Below are positions 22,560 through 33,100 of a DNA stretch of 64,000 bases, in pieces. Within the stretch, counting starts at the first letter, position 1, and each line of letters begins with the position of its first letter. Origin of the DNA: Chionoecetes opilio (lineage: Eukaryota; Arthropoda; Malacostraca; Decapoda; Majidae). The notes beneath the pieces were generated by a model. That model did not search any database. It saw nothing but the letters and a program-made list of their open reading frames with translations, and was not told the origin of the DNA. The position numbers and the translations under genes were made by a program. The stretch spans positions 1-64,000 of the forward strand of contig JACEEZ010000371.1 in NCBI GenBank assembly GCA_016584305.1. The letters are read 5' to 3'.

Positions 22560-23258
22560 ATACTTTTAGTCTATCCACATCACCAACCTTGTTTTGATTA
22601 TCTTATTACCCCTCCATAAAAAAGTGCTAACCACCGGACATACCACCCCTTCCCTCATGGTACGGTATGTCGTTACCATATTTTATCCCTAAACAAATCG
22701 GGATAAAACTCCCCGTGGTAAGGTAGGTTAGATTTTGCTTTGATTATCTTATTACCCCACCAAAAACTTGCAAAACCCACCGTGACATCCCTCTTGCCTC
22801 AGTACCTGGATGCTTAAACTTTTTTACCCCGACACATATGGGGAAAATTTCCCCGAGGGGGGAATGGTTAGGTTAGATTTTGCTTTATTTTTCTATTACC
22901 CCCATAAAAAATTGCTAACCACCATGAATTACCCTCCTCCCTCTGGTACCGGTCTCTTGTTTACCAAAATGGCCCTCCAAAAATGGGGGAAAACTCCCCG
23001 GGGAAAGGTTGGTTTGGTTACCTTGTGGAAAAAGGTATTGGGTTAGGTATTCAAAATAAAAGGAAAAATGCTTATTAGTTTACATACAACCCCACTTTAC
23101 ACACTTTTTAAAACCCTCAATACTCCCCTTTCCCCTCCCATTTAACTCTGTCATTGATTTGGTTTTAGTCCAGATAACCCCGAACTCCTTTGGTGGACGA
23201 AATTTTTTTTCGGGTGTTTTTTAGGGTTTTTTAAAATAAAATCGCAAAACCTTTTCTG

Positions 23259-23302
<44 letters not shown>

Positions 23303-24600
23303 TTTTAACCCAAACCTAACCTAACCTTTACCAAACCCTAACAACCTTTCAACTATTTATAAAAAAAAAAAAAAAAAAATAAAAAAAAACCTTTTCCCTT
23401 TAAAAAAAAAAAAAAAAAATTGCTGAAAAAAAAATTGCACAGAAGGTTAGAGATTTCATTAAAAAACACAAAAAACACACCAGAAAAAAATAGTTTCGTC
23501 CCCCCAAAGGGGTTTCGGGTTTTTCATGGGGCTAATCCCAAATCATAACAGAGTAATGGGAGGAATGTGGGATGTATTGAAGGGGTTAAAGGTGTGTTGA
23601 AGTGGGATTTGTATGTTAATAAAAAGCATTTCCCTGGATTATGATACCTAACCTAACTGACCTTTACCTAACCTAACAAAACCCTCCAAACCCATTACCG
23701 TCGGCGAGTTTTCCCGATTTGTGTGGTACGAGCTTTTTTTTTTTCGGTAGACGAAAATCCCGGGTACCATGTCACCGTGGTTTGCAATTGTTTATGGAGG
23801 AGTAATAAGATACACAAAGAAAATCTAACCAGCCTTTCCCGCGGCGATTTTTCCGATTTTTGTGGGGGTTTAAAAATATCGGTAGACGACAGTCCCGGGT
23901 CCCATGGGGAAAGGGAGGGTAATGTCACGGGGTTTTTATGCAACTTGTTTAGGATGGAGTAATAAGATAAATAAAAGCAAAATCAAACCCAACCATTACC
24001 GTTGGCGAGTTTTCCCGTTTTGTGAGGGATAAAAATATCGGTAAACAGTACCGGGGCCCATGAAGCAAGGAGGAAGTCACGGGGGTTATGAAACTTGTTT
24101 AGGGGGGAGTAAAAAGAAAAATTAAAGCAAAATCAAAACCTAACCTTTTACGTCGGGATTTTCCCCCGATTTGTGTCGGGAAAAAAATCGGTAACAACAG
24201 TCCAGGTCCCATGAGGAAAGGGAGGGGTAATGACGGTATTATCCCCTTGTTTATGGTGGAGTAAAAGTAAATCAAAGAAAAATCAAACCCAAACCCCATT
24301 ACCGTGGCGAGTTTTCCCGTTTTGTGTGGAAAAAATATGGGTAGCGACAGTACCGGTACCATGAGGAAAGGTGGGTAATGTCACGGTGGTTATGTAACTT
24401 GCTTAGGATAAAAGTAATAAATAAATCAAAGCAAAATCTAATAACCATTACCTCGGCTTTTTCCCCCGTTTGTGTCGGGATAAAAATATGGGGTAGACAC
24501 AGTACCAGGTCCCATGGGGCAATGGGAAATTCACGGTGGTTATGCAACTTGTTTTGGATGGAGTAATAAGAAAATCAAAGCAAAGGTTGGTGATGTTGGT
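22560..24600. repeat. Inverted tandem arrays of about 160-bp units
   Basis: Each unit carries TTTGATTATCTTATTACC, an ACCGTGACAT motif, GGTACC, a GTCGTTTACC-like segment and ATCGGG-AAAACTCCCC, then GGTTAGGTTAG. Three units run forward at about 22,560-23,045 and about six run in reverse at about 23,640-24,600. The same unit forms two forward and two or three reverse copies in fold-back element 2 (57,310-57,660 and 57,870-58,220). Confidence 0.7.
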
Positions 24601-25216
24601 ATAGACTAAGAGATTCAGGCTCTCAAGAACACACCTGATGTACCCTATTTTTATGGGGGAAAGACAAAAAAATGAACTCAATTAAAAAAGGTTTTAATAT
24701 TTCAAACCATGAATAGTACAACCAAAAAGAAAAAGACTACGACGATGAAAAAAATTAGAGTTTTTTTGGGGCGAAAATTGATATTCCGGTGTTTTTTCCT
24801 GCTCGCTGAAACATAGAAAAACCCCTGCAGTGATGGTTGATGTGAAAAGGGCTTTTTAAACCAGAAAACGTCACAGCAGAGTCTCATAAAAAAGAAGCAA
24901 GTGGTGGGGACATTACGTACCACCAGTTGCTTACCTTTGCGAGGCTCTGCTGTGACTCTGTTTTCTTGGTTTAAAAGCCTCGCACATCACCCTTTACCTC
25001 AGGTCTTCTCTATAGTTTTGCACGAAAACAAGCCAGTAATATAGCCCCTGGAATATCAATTTCCGGGGGAAAATAACTCAAAATTCTCCACGCCGTAGTT
25101 TTCCCTTCGTAGGCCCACCCGCGGCGACCCCGCCTTATCCCCACAATGCACGATGTAAACAAATTGGGACATAGTAATAGTCGGGGGCCCATTGGGTCAG
25201 GGGGGGTGTGTTTTTC

Positions 25217-25350
25217 CCCATGGTCTTGTCCCCGCGAGTCGGACTCCGATCGCCAGTTTAAACCCCCCCCCATGCGAGTTGGAGTCTTTATTATCGACCA
25301 TAGGGGTACTGCTGGGCCCCTAACACCCCCAAAACACACCCCATCCCCAT
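25217..25350 (+). repeat. Right copy of the direct repeat flanking fold-back element 1
   Basis: CATGGTCTTGTCC, CGCCAGTTT, a C-run, TTGGAGTCTTTAT, GGGTACTGCTGGG and CACACCCCATCCCC follow in the same order and strand as at 20,567-20,705. Unlike the element itself it is not inverted. Confidence 0.55.
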
Positions 25351-26086
25351 GCTCAAGGGGGACAGTAATCCCAAAATTTCAGTTAAAACCCCCGGGAACA
25401 GTGAGCATTCAAATTGTCTCCCACAGAATGGCAGCCAGGCGCAATCCACTTGACCATCTGACGGTAAACATCGTATGGTGGTGTGTGTGTGTGTGTGAAA
25501 AGGAGGCAGGGAGGGGAGGGAGGGGGGGGAAAAAGGAAGGAAGGGAGGAAGTGGGGTTTAGAATGCAAAAGGGGGGGGAAGGACGGTAGATATGAACGAG
25601 AAAGAGAGAAAGGGAGAGGAGAGAGAGAGAGGGGGGGGGGTAATTATTTGGGCCCTCAAGTTCGAAAGGGAGGGGGGGATAGGGATAGAGGGAGGGAGCG
25701 AGGGAGGGAGCGGGGGAAGGAGGGGGGAAAGAGGGACAGCTTTGTTAGGTCATTCCCTTTCGTCGCTAGGGTTTAATGCTCTCTCCCCTCTTTTCCTTCT
25801 CTCTCTCTCTCTTTCAAAATAAGAGATAAGCAAAAAATTCTTTTGAGAAAAATTTCCCTATTATTTAAGCGGTGACTCATACTACATTTTTCCCCTATAG
25901 AAAATGGTTTCAACTGGTGGCCCAAAACTTTTTTAGGGGTGCCAGGTTTTCCCCGGATATTTGGAAAAAAACTGAAATATAATGAAACCATAAGTTAGCT
26001 GTTAATATTTTTTTAAATTATTTAAAAAAAAACCGTTTTTTTTTATATTTATATAGAACCCGGCTTATGGGGTCTTCAATTTTTTT

Positions 26087-26130
<44 letters not shown>

Positions 26131-26389
26131 CCTCTCTCTCTCTCCTCCTCTCTCTCTCTCTGCTCTCTCCCTCTTAATCAAAATTTCAAATTTATACAAA
26201 TGTATTAAAATTTAAAAAATTTTAAGGCAGAAGTGGACATTTCAGCAAATTATCCTGTCCCAAAAACATATTTAAAGCTTTCCTTATATCAAAAATATTT
26301 ACACACTATTTTAAAATGTAGGGTTTAAAATTATTGTTTCCCAAGGAACTGTCACACGCACTTGCATTTAATTAACGGGGGGACCCACG
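25351..26389. repeat. Purine/pyrimidine simple repeats
   Basis: (GT)n lies near 25,478. GGGA/GAGA-rich DNA covers 25,500-25,735, with CT-rich sequence at 25,785-25,815 and (CT)n at 26,090-26,170. AT-rich unique-looking DNA separates them. Frames of 97-147 codons here are composition artefacts. No gene is seen. Confidence 0.7.
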
Positions 26390-27590
26390 TTACGAACTTT
26401 GGGCGGGTGTGTGCGGCACCCTGGGGGGCCGCCCCCTTTCCCTGCGGGCCTCATGGGGGCCCCCGAGTGAAAAGGGCCCTGATACATCGCCCGTGACGCC
26501 CCAAACCCATCTAGGCCCACCCGCTCCGCTCCCCGACAAGTTTACCTCCCAAATATATTTTTCAGTATAAAAAATATATGTTATCTTCGGAAATTTTTTG
26601 TTCTATAAATTATCAAAAAAAAAAACCGTAAAACACACAAAAGAAAGCCTTTTGATACCTCAAGAAATATGCATGAACAAAAACTTTTCGCCATTTAAAA
26701 TTTTGCTCGTAAACATTTTCATGGAGAATATCAAAAGAAAACGGAATTTAATTGCTTTCCCTGATATATTTGTTTTTTGATAAATGAATTAGCAGCTGCA
26801 TAAATTTGCGTTAACTAAAAAAAAATATATTAATCAGGAAAAATACCCATTTTTGATTTTTTAGTTAGTTAACGCTAATTATGCATGCTGCTAAATTTAT
26901 TTATCGAAAAAAAAAAAAATATCAAAGGAAAATAATTTAAATTTGCTTTAAAGAATTCTCCATGTAAAATGTTTTTTAGCAAAATAAATTAAATGGGAAG
27001 GGTTTTAAATTCTGATATTTTGAGAGTCTCTAATGGCTTTCTTTAGTGTGTTTTACGGTTTTTTTTTTTGTAAATTTAAAAAACAAAAATTTCCCCAAGA
27101 TACCAGATATTTTTATACTGATAAACAAAAATTTTGGGAGGAAATTACCCGATTTAGTGTTAGTTTTTGTTAACGCTAATTATCATGCTGCTAATTCATT
27201 TATCAGAAAAAGAAAAAAATCAATGGAAAGTTAATAAATTCCGCTTTTATTTATATTCCCATGTAAAAAGTTTTCGAGCAAAAAACTTAAATGGCGAAGA
27301 GTTCATGATATTTTTGAGAGTCTCATAATGGGATTTCTTTTGTGTGTTTTTACGGTTTTCTTTTGATAATATTTTTAACAAACATTTTTCCCAAGATAAA
27401 AGTATATTTTTAAATGATAAACATATATTTGGAGGTAAAATGTACGGGGGCGGGCGGGTGGGCACTAGATGGTGCGACGTCACGGGCGATGTATCAGGCC
27501 TTCTCATCCGATAGCCTGGGTTCATGGCCCGGGCATCCACCTCAGCCGTAAGGCCTTCTACAGTGTTAACCCCTTTTCAAAAAGACTCAA
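26390..27590. mobile_element. Palindromic MITE, family A, copy 2 (GC-rich ends)
   Basis: The left end (GGCCCTGATACATCGCCCGT near 26,475, then GCCCACCCGC and TTTACCTCCCAAATATAT) is mirrored on the right (TATATTTGGAGGTAAAATG near 27,424, GGGCGGGTGGGC, ACGGGCGATGTATCAGGCC near 27,482). The interior alternates inverted family A modules with GCTAATTATGCATGCTGCTA near 26,873 and TTCATTTATCAG near 27,194. It is non-coding. Confidence 0.65.
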
Positions 27591-27717
27591 GGGACGACCG
27601 CGCACGGGCTAAGGGCCTAACGGTTTTTTCATAAGTCACCCACCCTGCGGAGTTTGGCGCTTCGTGAGCGCTGGGGGGGTTGGGGAAAGCACCACGACCC
27701 CCCCACGACCGACCCTC

Positions 27718-27815
27718 CTACTACTACTACTACTATACTATACTACCCCACTATCACTACTACTGATATTATTTTTTTAGTAGTATTATTATCATTATAT
27801 AGATAACAGTAGAAA
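27718..27815. repeat. CTA/TAC trinucleotide repeat
   Basis: (CTA)n and related ACTACTATAC units run from about 27,718 to 27,765, followed by a TAGTAGTATTATTATCATTA stretch. It separates family A copies 2 and 3. Confidence 0.7.
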
Positions 27816-28720
27816 TGGATTGACACTCCGCCGCCCCCGCGGGTGGACGGCAGTATGGCCCCCCAAACCAGTCGGGGGCCCTTCACTTTTGCATATGGGC
27901 TATCTATAGATGGTTTTCAGTATATATGATTACTGTTATTTTAAATGTTTTTTCTATAATATTATAAAATAAAAAACAGTAAAAACACACTAAGAAAGCC
28001 TTACGAGACTGAAGAAAAATGCAGAAATTAAAATTACTTCAACTCTTCGCCATTTAAACTTTGCGAGTCAAATTTTTTGATGAAGGGTATCAATTTAAGC
28101 GCAAATTTTTTACTTTCCATTGATTATTTTTGTTTTTTGATAAATGAATTAGAACCAACAAAAATTAGCGCTAAATAAATAAATAAAATCCCAATGGGAA
28201 TTTTCCCCATTGATGAGGGTTTTTATTTAGTTTAAAGCTAATTTTAACATTTTGTCAACATTTTTTCAGAAATCTAAATATATAATAAAAAAATAACTCA
28301 TCAATCGGGAAAAATTACCCGATTTATGATTTTATTTATTTAGTTAACCTTTTAAATTTTTGCATGGTTCTAATTCCTTTATAGAAAACGAAATACATCA
28401 AGGAAAGCTAATGAATTGCGCTTCTTTTGATACCCTTCATCATAAAAAATTGACTCAAAAATTTTGAATGGGATGAGTTTTAAGTAAAAATTAAGTTCAT
28501 GCAATTTTTTCAGAGTCTCGTAATGGCATTTCTTTAGCGTGTTTTACAGTTTTTTATTTGATAATATTATAGAGCAAAAATTTACGAAGATAACAGTATA
28601 TCATATATTGATAAACCAGCAAGATAAGTCATAGCAGAAAATAATGGGCCCCAGACTGGCCATGGGGGGCCCGTATTGCAGCTCCCGCGCGCGTAGTTGC
28701 GGGTGTCACACCAGGTTCTA
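27816..28720. mobile_element. Palindromic MITE, family A, copy 3
   Basis: The left end reads TTGACACTCCGCC, then GCGGGTGGACGGCAGTATGG and CCAGTCGGGGGCCC. It mirrors the right end, CGGGTGTCACACC near 28,700, GGGGGGCCCGTATTGCAGCT and GGGCCCCAGACTGG near 28,647. Inside are forward modules to about 28,200 and reverse ones from about 28,200 to 28,610 (GATAATATTATAGAGCAAAA). A GA-rich tract follows outside at 28,790-28,880. Confidence 0.65.
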
Positions 28721-30470
28721 TGTTTCTAAGTTGTTATTTTTATTTTTATTATCGTGTCTTTATTCGAATATTATTTTTGGTGGGGAACAAAAGAGAGAGA
28801 GAGGAAGAAGGAGAGAGAGAGGAAAGGGGAGAGAGAGAAGGGGGAGAGAGAGAGGAGAGAGAAGAGGAGAGAAGAGAAGAGGAGAGTGTGTTGTCACAAC
28901 CCTTTATCAGAACCCAAAAAGGGCCCCGGCCGGGGCACATTTAGAGAGGCACTTCCGGTCTTTCCGACCTAGCGACTTCCCAAAAGTGTTTGGGGGAACT
29001 TTTTTGGGATTCGAGGGCAGATTTATGGGTATTTAAAAAGTTAAACTGTCAAAAACCTAGCGACCCCGGTGGGGGGGTAGAGCACGCATATACATAAAAA
29101 AATCATAAATTGAGTATATAGATGTTTCTGACTCAAGAATGAAAAGGGAAGATACAAATGAAATTGGGCCCTAAAACAAACCCTACCCTGTGGTGAGTTT
29201 TTTATGATTTGTTATGGGGGATGGGGGGAGTGGGGAACGGCGGACCCACACGCAACCACCTCGTTTAGTCGCTTTTAACCCCGGGGGTAGCTGCACTAAC
29301 CGCCACGCATCAACTGAAGGTAAATGGCTCCCTTTTCCTTTAAAAAAATCCAAGCCTTGCTCCAGCCGTGATGGGTATCGGGGTAGCGGGGGTTTGGACC
29401 CCCCTCCCGGGGTGGTTTTCTTCCCCCAAATGGAGGAAGACCAGTTACGAAAAGAGATATCAAAACGGAAAAAGATCACCCCCTAGTGACACCGTAGCGC
29501 CACTGCCAATCTGTACCAGAAACCCCCCGATTCCGGTTGTAGAAATGAGGGGAAGTTTGTTAAACTAAAACACCGTGCCCTTTTGCTCTTTCTGAATGAT
29601 AAAAAGGGTCTAGTGAGAGACACAACAGGAAGCCCTAGTCTATTTTATTGGGGCGTACAGAGCAGCAGGGCAGGTGCTTAGCGACCCAGTCTAAGATCTG
29701 CTCCCCCATGTAGGGGTGCCGGCTCACCCTACAGTATATCCACACTGAATGTCTGCCCTGGTTGTCACCCCGCCGCCCTTTCCAACCCCCAACGGTTAAC
29801 GTTTTTTTGTCAACGACTGCATCACGAAAATACGACGGCGTCACGAAGCATCCGATTGGGCAGGCCCAGTTGCAAAAAAATGGACGTTTTCCCTCCAGAC
29901 TCCAGTGAACCCAAACCCCGGGGTTCGCGGAACCCGGGGTTTCCCCCGACCATCCCGGGGTTTTGCGAGAAACCAAAATAAATAGGCTATTTTCAAAATG
30001 ACAGTGATCTTAAAACATAATTTAAATTCCTACCAACATCACGTCACAAAAAATTTCCAAAACACCCAAAAATACTCGTACTGTCAGTCAGTGCAATTTA
30101 TATAGTAATGAGAGCAAATAATAGCATATAATTTAGAAAAAAATTGTGTTTTTGTCGGTGCGGGATACGCCCTTTATTCCACTCCGCAAGTTGGGCGACA
30201 CAGGGGTTTGGGGAGGAAGGTGAGCAACCCCTAGAGTATCATATGTCACGAGCCCCCCCGCCCCAGCCGTTCACAATCTTCCTTAGTCAGTTTTGACAGC
30301 GCTACGAGCGAAATGTTTGTTAATTTAACTCACCAGTTTAAAATTAGTCTGATACGGATTTTAAAGATGAAAATGTTCAAATATTTGAAAAAAAAGCATT
30401 CAGTGGGGAGGACGGAGAAGAATCCAAATACCACGCCAAGTCGGTAAAGGAAAGTGAGTGATGTTAAAAA
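28721..30470. other. Unassigned DNA, GA-rich at its start
   Basis: A (GA)n/GGAGA tract covers about 28,790-28,885. The rest has no recognised gene. Frames at 29,214-29,486 (plus) and 29,635-29,976 (minus) are open for 90-113 codons but show no motif I know. A stretch near 29,895-29,965 is rich in short CCCCGGG-type palindromes. Confidence 0.4.
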
Positions 30471-30479
30471 AAAAAACGC

Positions 30480-32235
30480 CTTACAATACAGTTATCTGGG
30501 CATTGGCTTTACATGGCTGGAGAAGAAAACTGTCCCTTCCTTTGTGCATTTTTGTGGGAAAAAGCTCGTAACACAGCTATGGCCCCAACCAAGTTTTTAA
30601 CGACACTTAACTCTAATCAAGCCAAATTTTCAAATAAAACCCTGGGGTTATTTTCGAAGACTCTTGGATTCACAACAGAAACAAAAAAAAAGTTTTTGGG
30701 GAAAAGGGGAAAGGTAACCCTCAGGATAAGGTCCCAAAAGCAAGCTATTTTAGTGGGAGTAGTTGCCAAAAAAAAGAAAATTCACACTATTGCAGAAAGC
30801 CTAAAATGCCTGCTTGAAAATAATTGTGAGAAAAATGTAGGGAAGAAGCTGAAAATGAATTAACAAGGTTCCCGTTTATTTAAAAACAATTATAGGGTGT
30901 GGATGACCCGTCCAACAATATTTCGGTTTTTTTCTGAAATACGCAAAAAAACAAGTTTTTCTCTCCAAATGAGAGACAAAAAAGATAAATGGTAAAAAGC
31001 CAGCTCTGGGTTTGTACTATTTGAAAAAAAAGGTGAAATAAGGAAAATTTTTTTTGCTGAAAGAACTGCCAGAAAATACCAAAGGCCACGACATTTTCAA
31101 CATCTTGTCTTCTTTTCTGAAATTTGTGGTTTGTCATGGAACCGATGCGTTGGAATCTGCATGATGGTGGGGCTCCAAAAGATTGGCCCCAGTACAAGGC
31201 TTTGTATCCGCGTGAAAAAAAAAACCCCTGAAGGCAAACAACTCACTGCTTTCTCCACCGAGAAGTTTGGTTTCCCCAAAAAATATTGGGGGGGATTTAA
31301 AAAAAAAACCTTTAAATAATGTGAAAAATGGTCAAATTTATAAAGCGCGCCCTCTGAAGTTCGCATATTTGCAAGGTTGTGTGAAAAAAATGCCCAAACG
31401 AACAAAGTGCGCTTCTCCCCAGCAAAAGAGGCTCGATGGTTTTTTTTCCCGAGGAAAGTTTTTTACAAGGGGGTTTTGAGCGCGACAGGAACTGCTGCTT
31501 TTCTTCAAAGAGAATAATAAACCAGTTTCTTTTGAATGTCTTGAATCTCAAACGGGGGAAATGAAAACTAGCATATTAGCGATATTATCAGATTTAAATA
31601 AAAATTGAACACCGCATGCAGGGTGCAAAGGAAAAATTCGACTTCCACAGCAAACTTCTTGCATTTAAGAAAAAAAAAAAAACTCGCTGTTTGGAAAAAA
31701 AACACCCTTTCAAGAGGAAACGTCGAAAAAAATTTCCACTCCTACTTTTAAATTCAAACTCAGACTGATTATGAAAAAAAAGCATTCCATTAATTACAAG
31801 TCTTTGGGATCACTGTCAGAAAAACTTCATAAGTACTTCCCTCCTTTCATCGATAGTATGAATGGGGAAAACCCCTTCACTGAGTTCTCACCAAATACAG
31901 AAAAAAAATACTTTAAACTGCAAAAAGAGGAAGAATGAGTGAACACAGTGCGATCGAACCTTGAAAAAGAAAATTTAATGAAGTACACTTTACAAGTTTT
32001 GGATTTCACAAAGAAAGTACCCTGTCATCTCAGTAAAAAACATTGGAGCCTTTTTACCCAGTTTTCAAATTCTTTTCCTTTGGAACAAGCTTTTTCATTT
32101 CCCTTTACCCTCATTAAAAACAAATCAAGAACGTTCCTGTCTGTCGAGGAAGAACCCCGGTGTGTATTGTCAAAAAAACGGCCAAGAATTTCACAGATAC
32201 GCAAAAGAAAACAAGCCCAAGTGTAACACTGAAGG
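30480..32235 (+). pseudogene. hAT-family transposase relic (ZBED5/SCAND3-like)
   Basis: This is a BED-finger plus hAT-type catalytic protein, in pieces. The N-terminal region around 30,513-30,640 has CPFLCAF, AMAPTKFLTTLNSNQA and KTLGLFSKTLG, a degraded BED zinc finger (one expected Cys and the paired His are lost). The catalytic region has LSWNRCVGIC near 31,129 and IGPSTRLCIRVKKKTPEGKQ near 31,181, the usual place of the second catalytic Asp (CTDGA), here changed. PLKFAYLQ-like and REMARW-like stretches follow near 31,350-31,440. The C-terminal dimerisation block keeps FPLEQAFSFPFTLIKNKSRT near 32,080, then LSVEEEPRCVLSKKRPRI. Frameshifts mostly fall in A or T runs. Related proteins include domesticated vertebrate genes, but here multiple breaks and a damaged finger argue for a dead transposon. 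Confidence 0.75.
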
Positions 32236-33100
32236 TAAGTCTAAAATTTTTGACTTTTGTGTGAACTCCATGAAAGTGATGTAATTGAGGTTTCATAGAA
32301 TTTTTTGCTCAAAAAACTTTCTTTAAAAAAAAAATATATATATAATTATATATATATATAATATATATATTATATTAATATAATATATATATTATAATAA
32401 TATATAATTTATATATTGTATACTAATTTTAAGGGGTTCCCCTTTGGGAAATTTAAAAAAATTTTTACAGGGGTTTCCCCCAAGGTGTAAAGGTTGGGAA
32501 TCACTGCAGTATCGATAGTGAAGTGGGGGGGCCCGATTGTCGTGATACTCCATTTTATAGTTTCATGAAAAGGCGGGGTTTGCCCCCTCGCAGATGCCCG
32601 AGTCGGGAGCGAGGACCCTGCGATAAATAAATAAAAATATTTCTACTATAAAGAAACATTCATCATTTTTATCATGAATTTTTTGTTTTCCATAAATAAA
32701 AAATACTAATACTTTTATTGCAATGCGTTTTTTAATAAAAGAGGCGGTCCCCAAAGATTCACAAATTCTAGGTTGGTCATTTTAGTTACCAGACCCCAAC
32801 GCCCCCCGGGTGTTTTTTTTTCACCCCCCCCTCCCTCCTCTCCTCTCTCACCCCCTCTCTCCTTTCTTCTCTCTTTTCTCTTCCCCTCTTTCCCCCCTTT
32901 TTTCCCCTCTCTCTCTCCTTCCCCTTTCCCCCCTTTTTGGGTTTCAATTTTTGTTGCGTTTCTGAAATTTTAGTTAGAAATTTGCCTATTACTTTTTATA
33001 ATTTCGAAAGGGGAAAAAGCTTAAAGTAACACATACATTCAAACAAGTTAAATCGTTCATTAATCCCAGCGGGGGAAAACCGAGGGGGGTATAGGCGTTT
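32236..33100. other. hAT-type 3' end, AT microsatellite and pyrimidine tract
   Basis: (AT)n sequence covers 32,330-32,420. A stretch AAAGGTTGGGAATCACTGCA near 32,489 resembles a hAT terminal inverted repeat and may be the right end of the transposon above. A long C/T-rich tract covers 32,820-32,940. No gene is seen. Confidence 0.5.

Larger units (their letters stand above)
20715..25190. mobile_element. Fold-back element 1 (long palindrome with tandem sub-repeats)
   Basis: The ends are inverted copies: GGACCTACCCATACTACGTC on the left, and on the right the reverse complement of GACATAGTAATAGTCGGGGGCCC. Both ends then hold a matching module: CGGTGCATTG, GGGGTCGCCGCGGG, a small inner palindrome around CTACCACTTGCTTAC, GACTCTGCTGTGACT. 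Next comes TTATTAATTGAGTTCA near 21,213 (mirror near 24,670), then head-to-tail units of about 160 bp (three on the left, about six inverted on the right). A poly(A)/poly(T)-rich centre lies near 23,050-23,640. No protein is encoded. A second, shorter copy lies at 56,688-58,836. Confidence 0.72.

Noticed and set aside
23290..23345. Telomere or subtelomere
   Set aside because: Only a few CCTAA units, imperfect and inside fold-back element 1; no extended array.
22560..24600. CRISPR-like array
   Set aside because: The repeats are about 160-bp head-to-tail units without unique spacers, in mirrored arms, in an evidently eukaryotic context.
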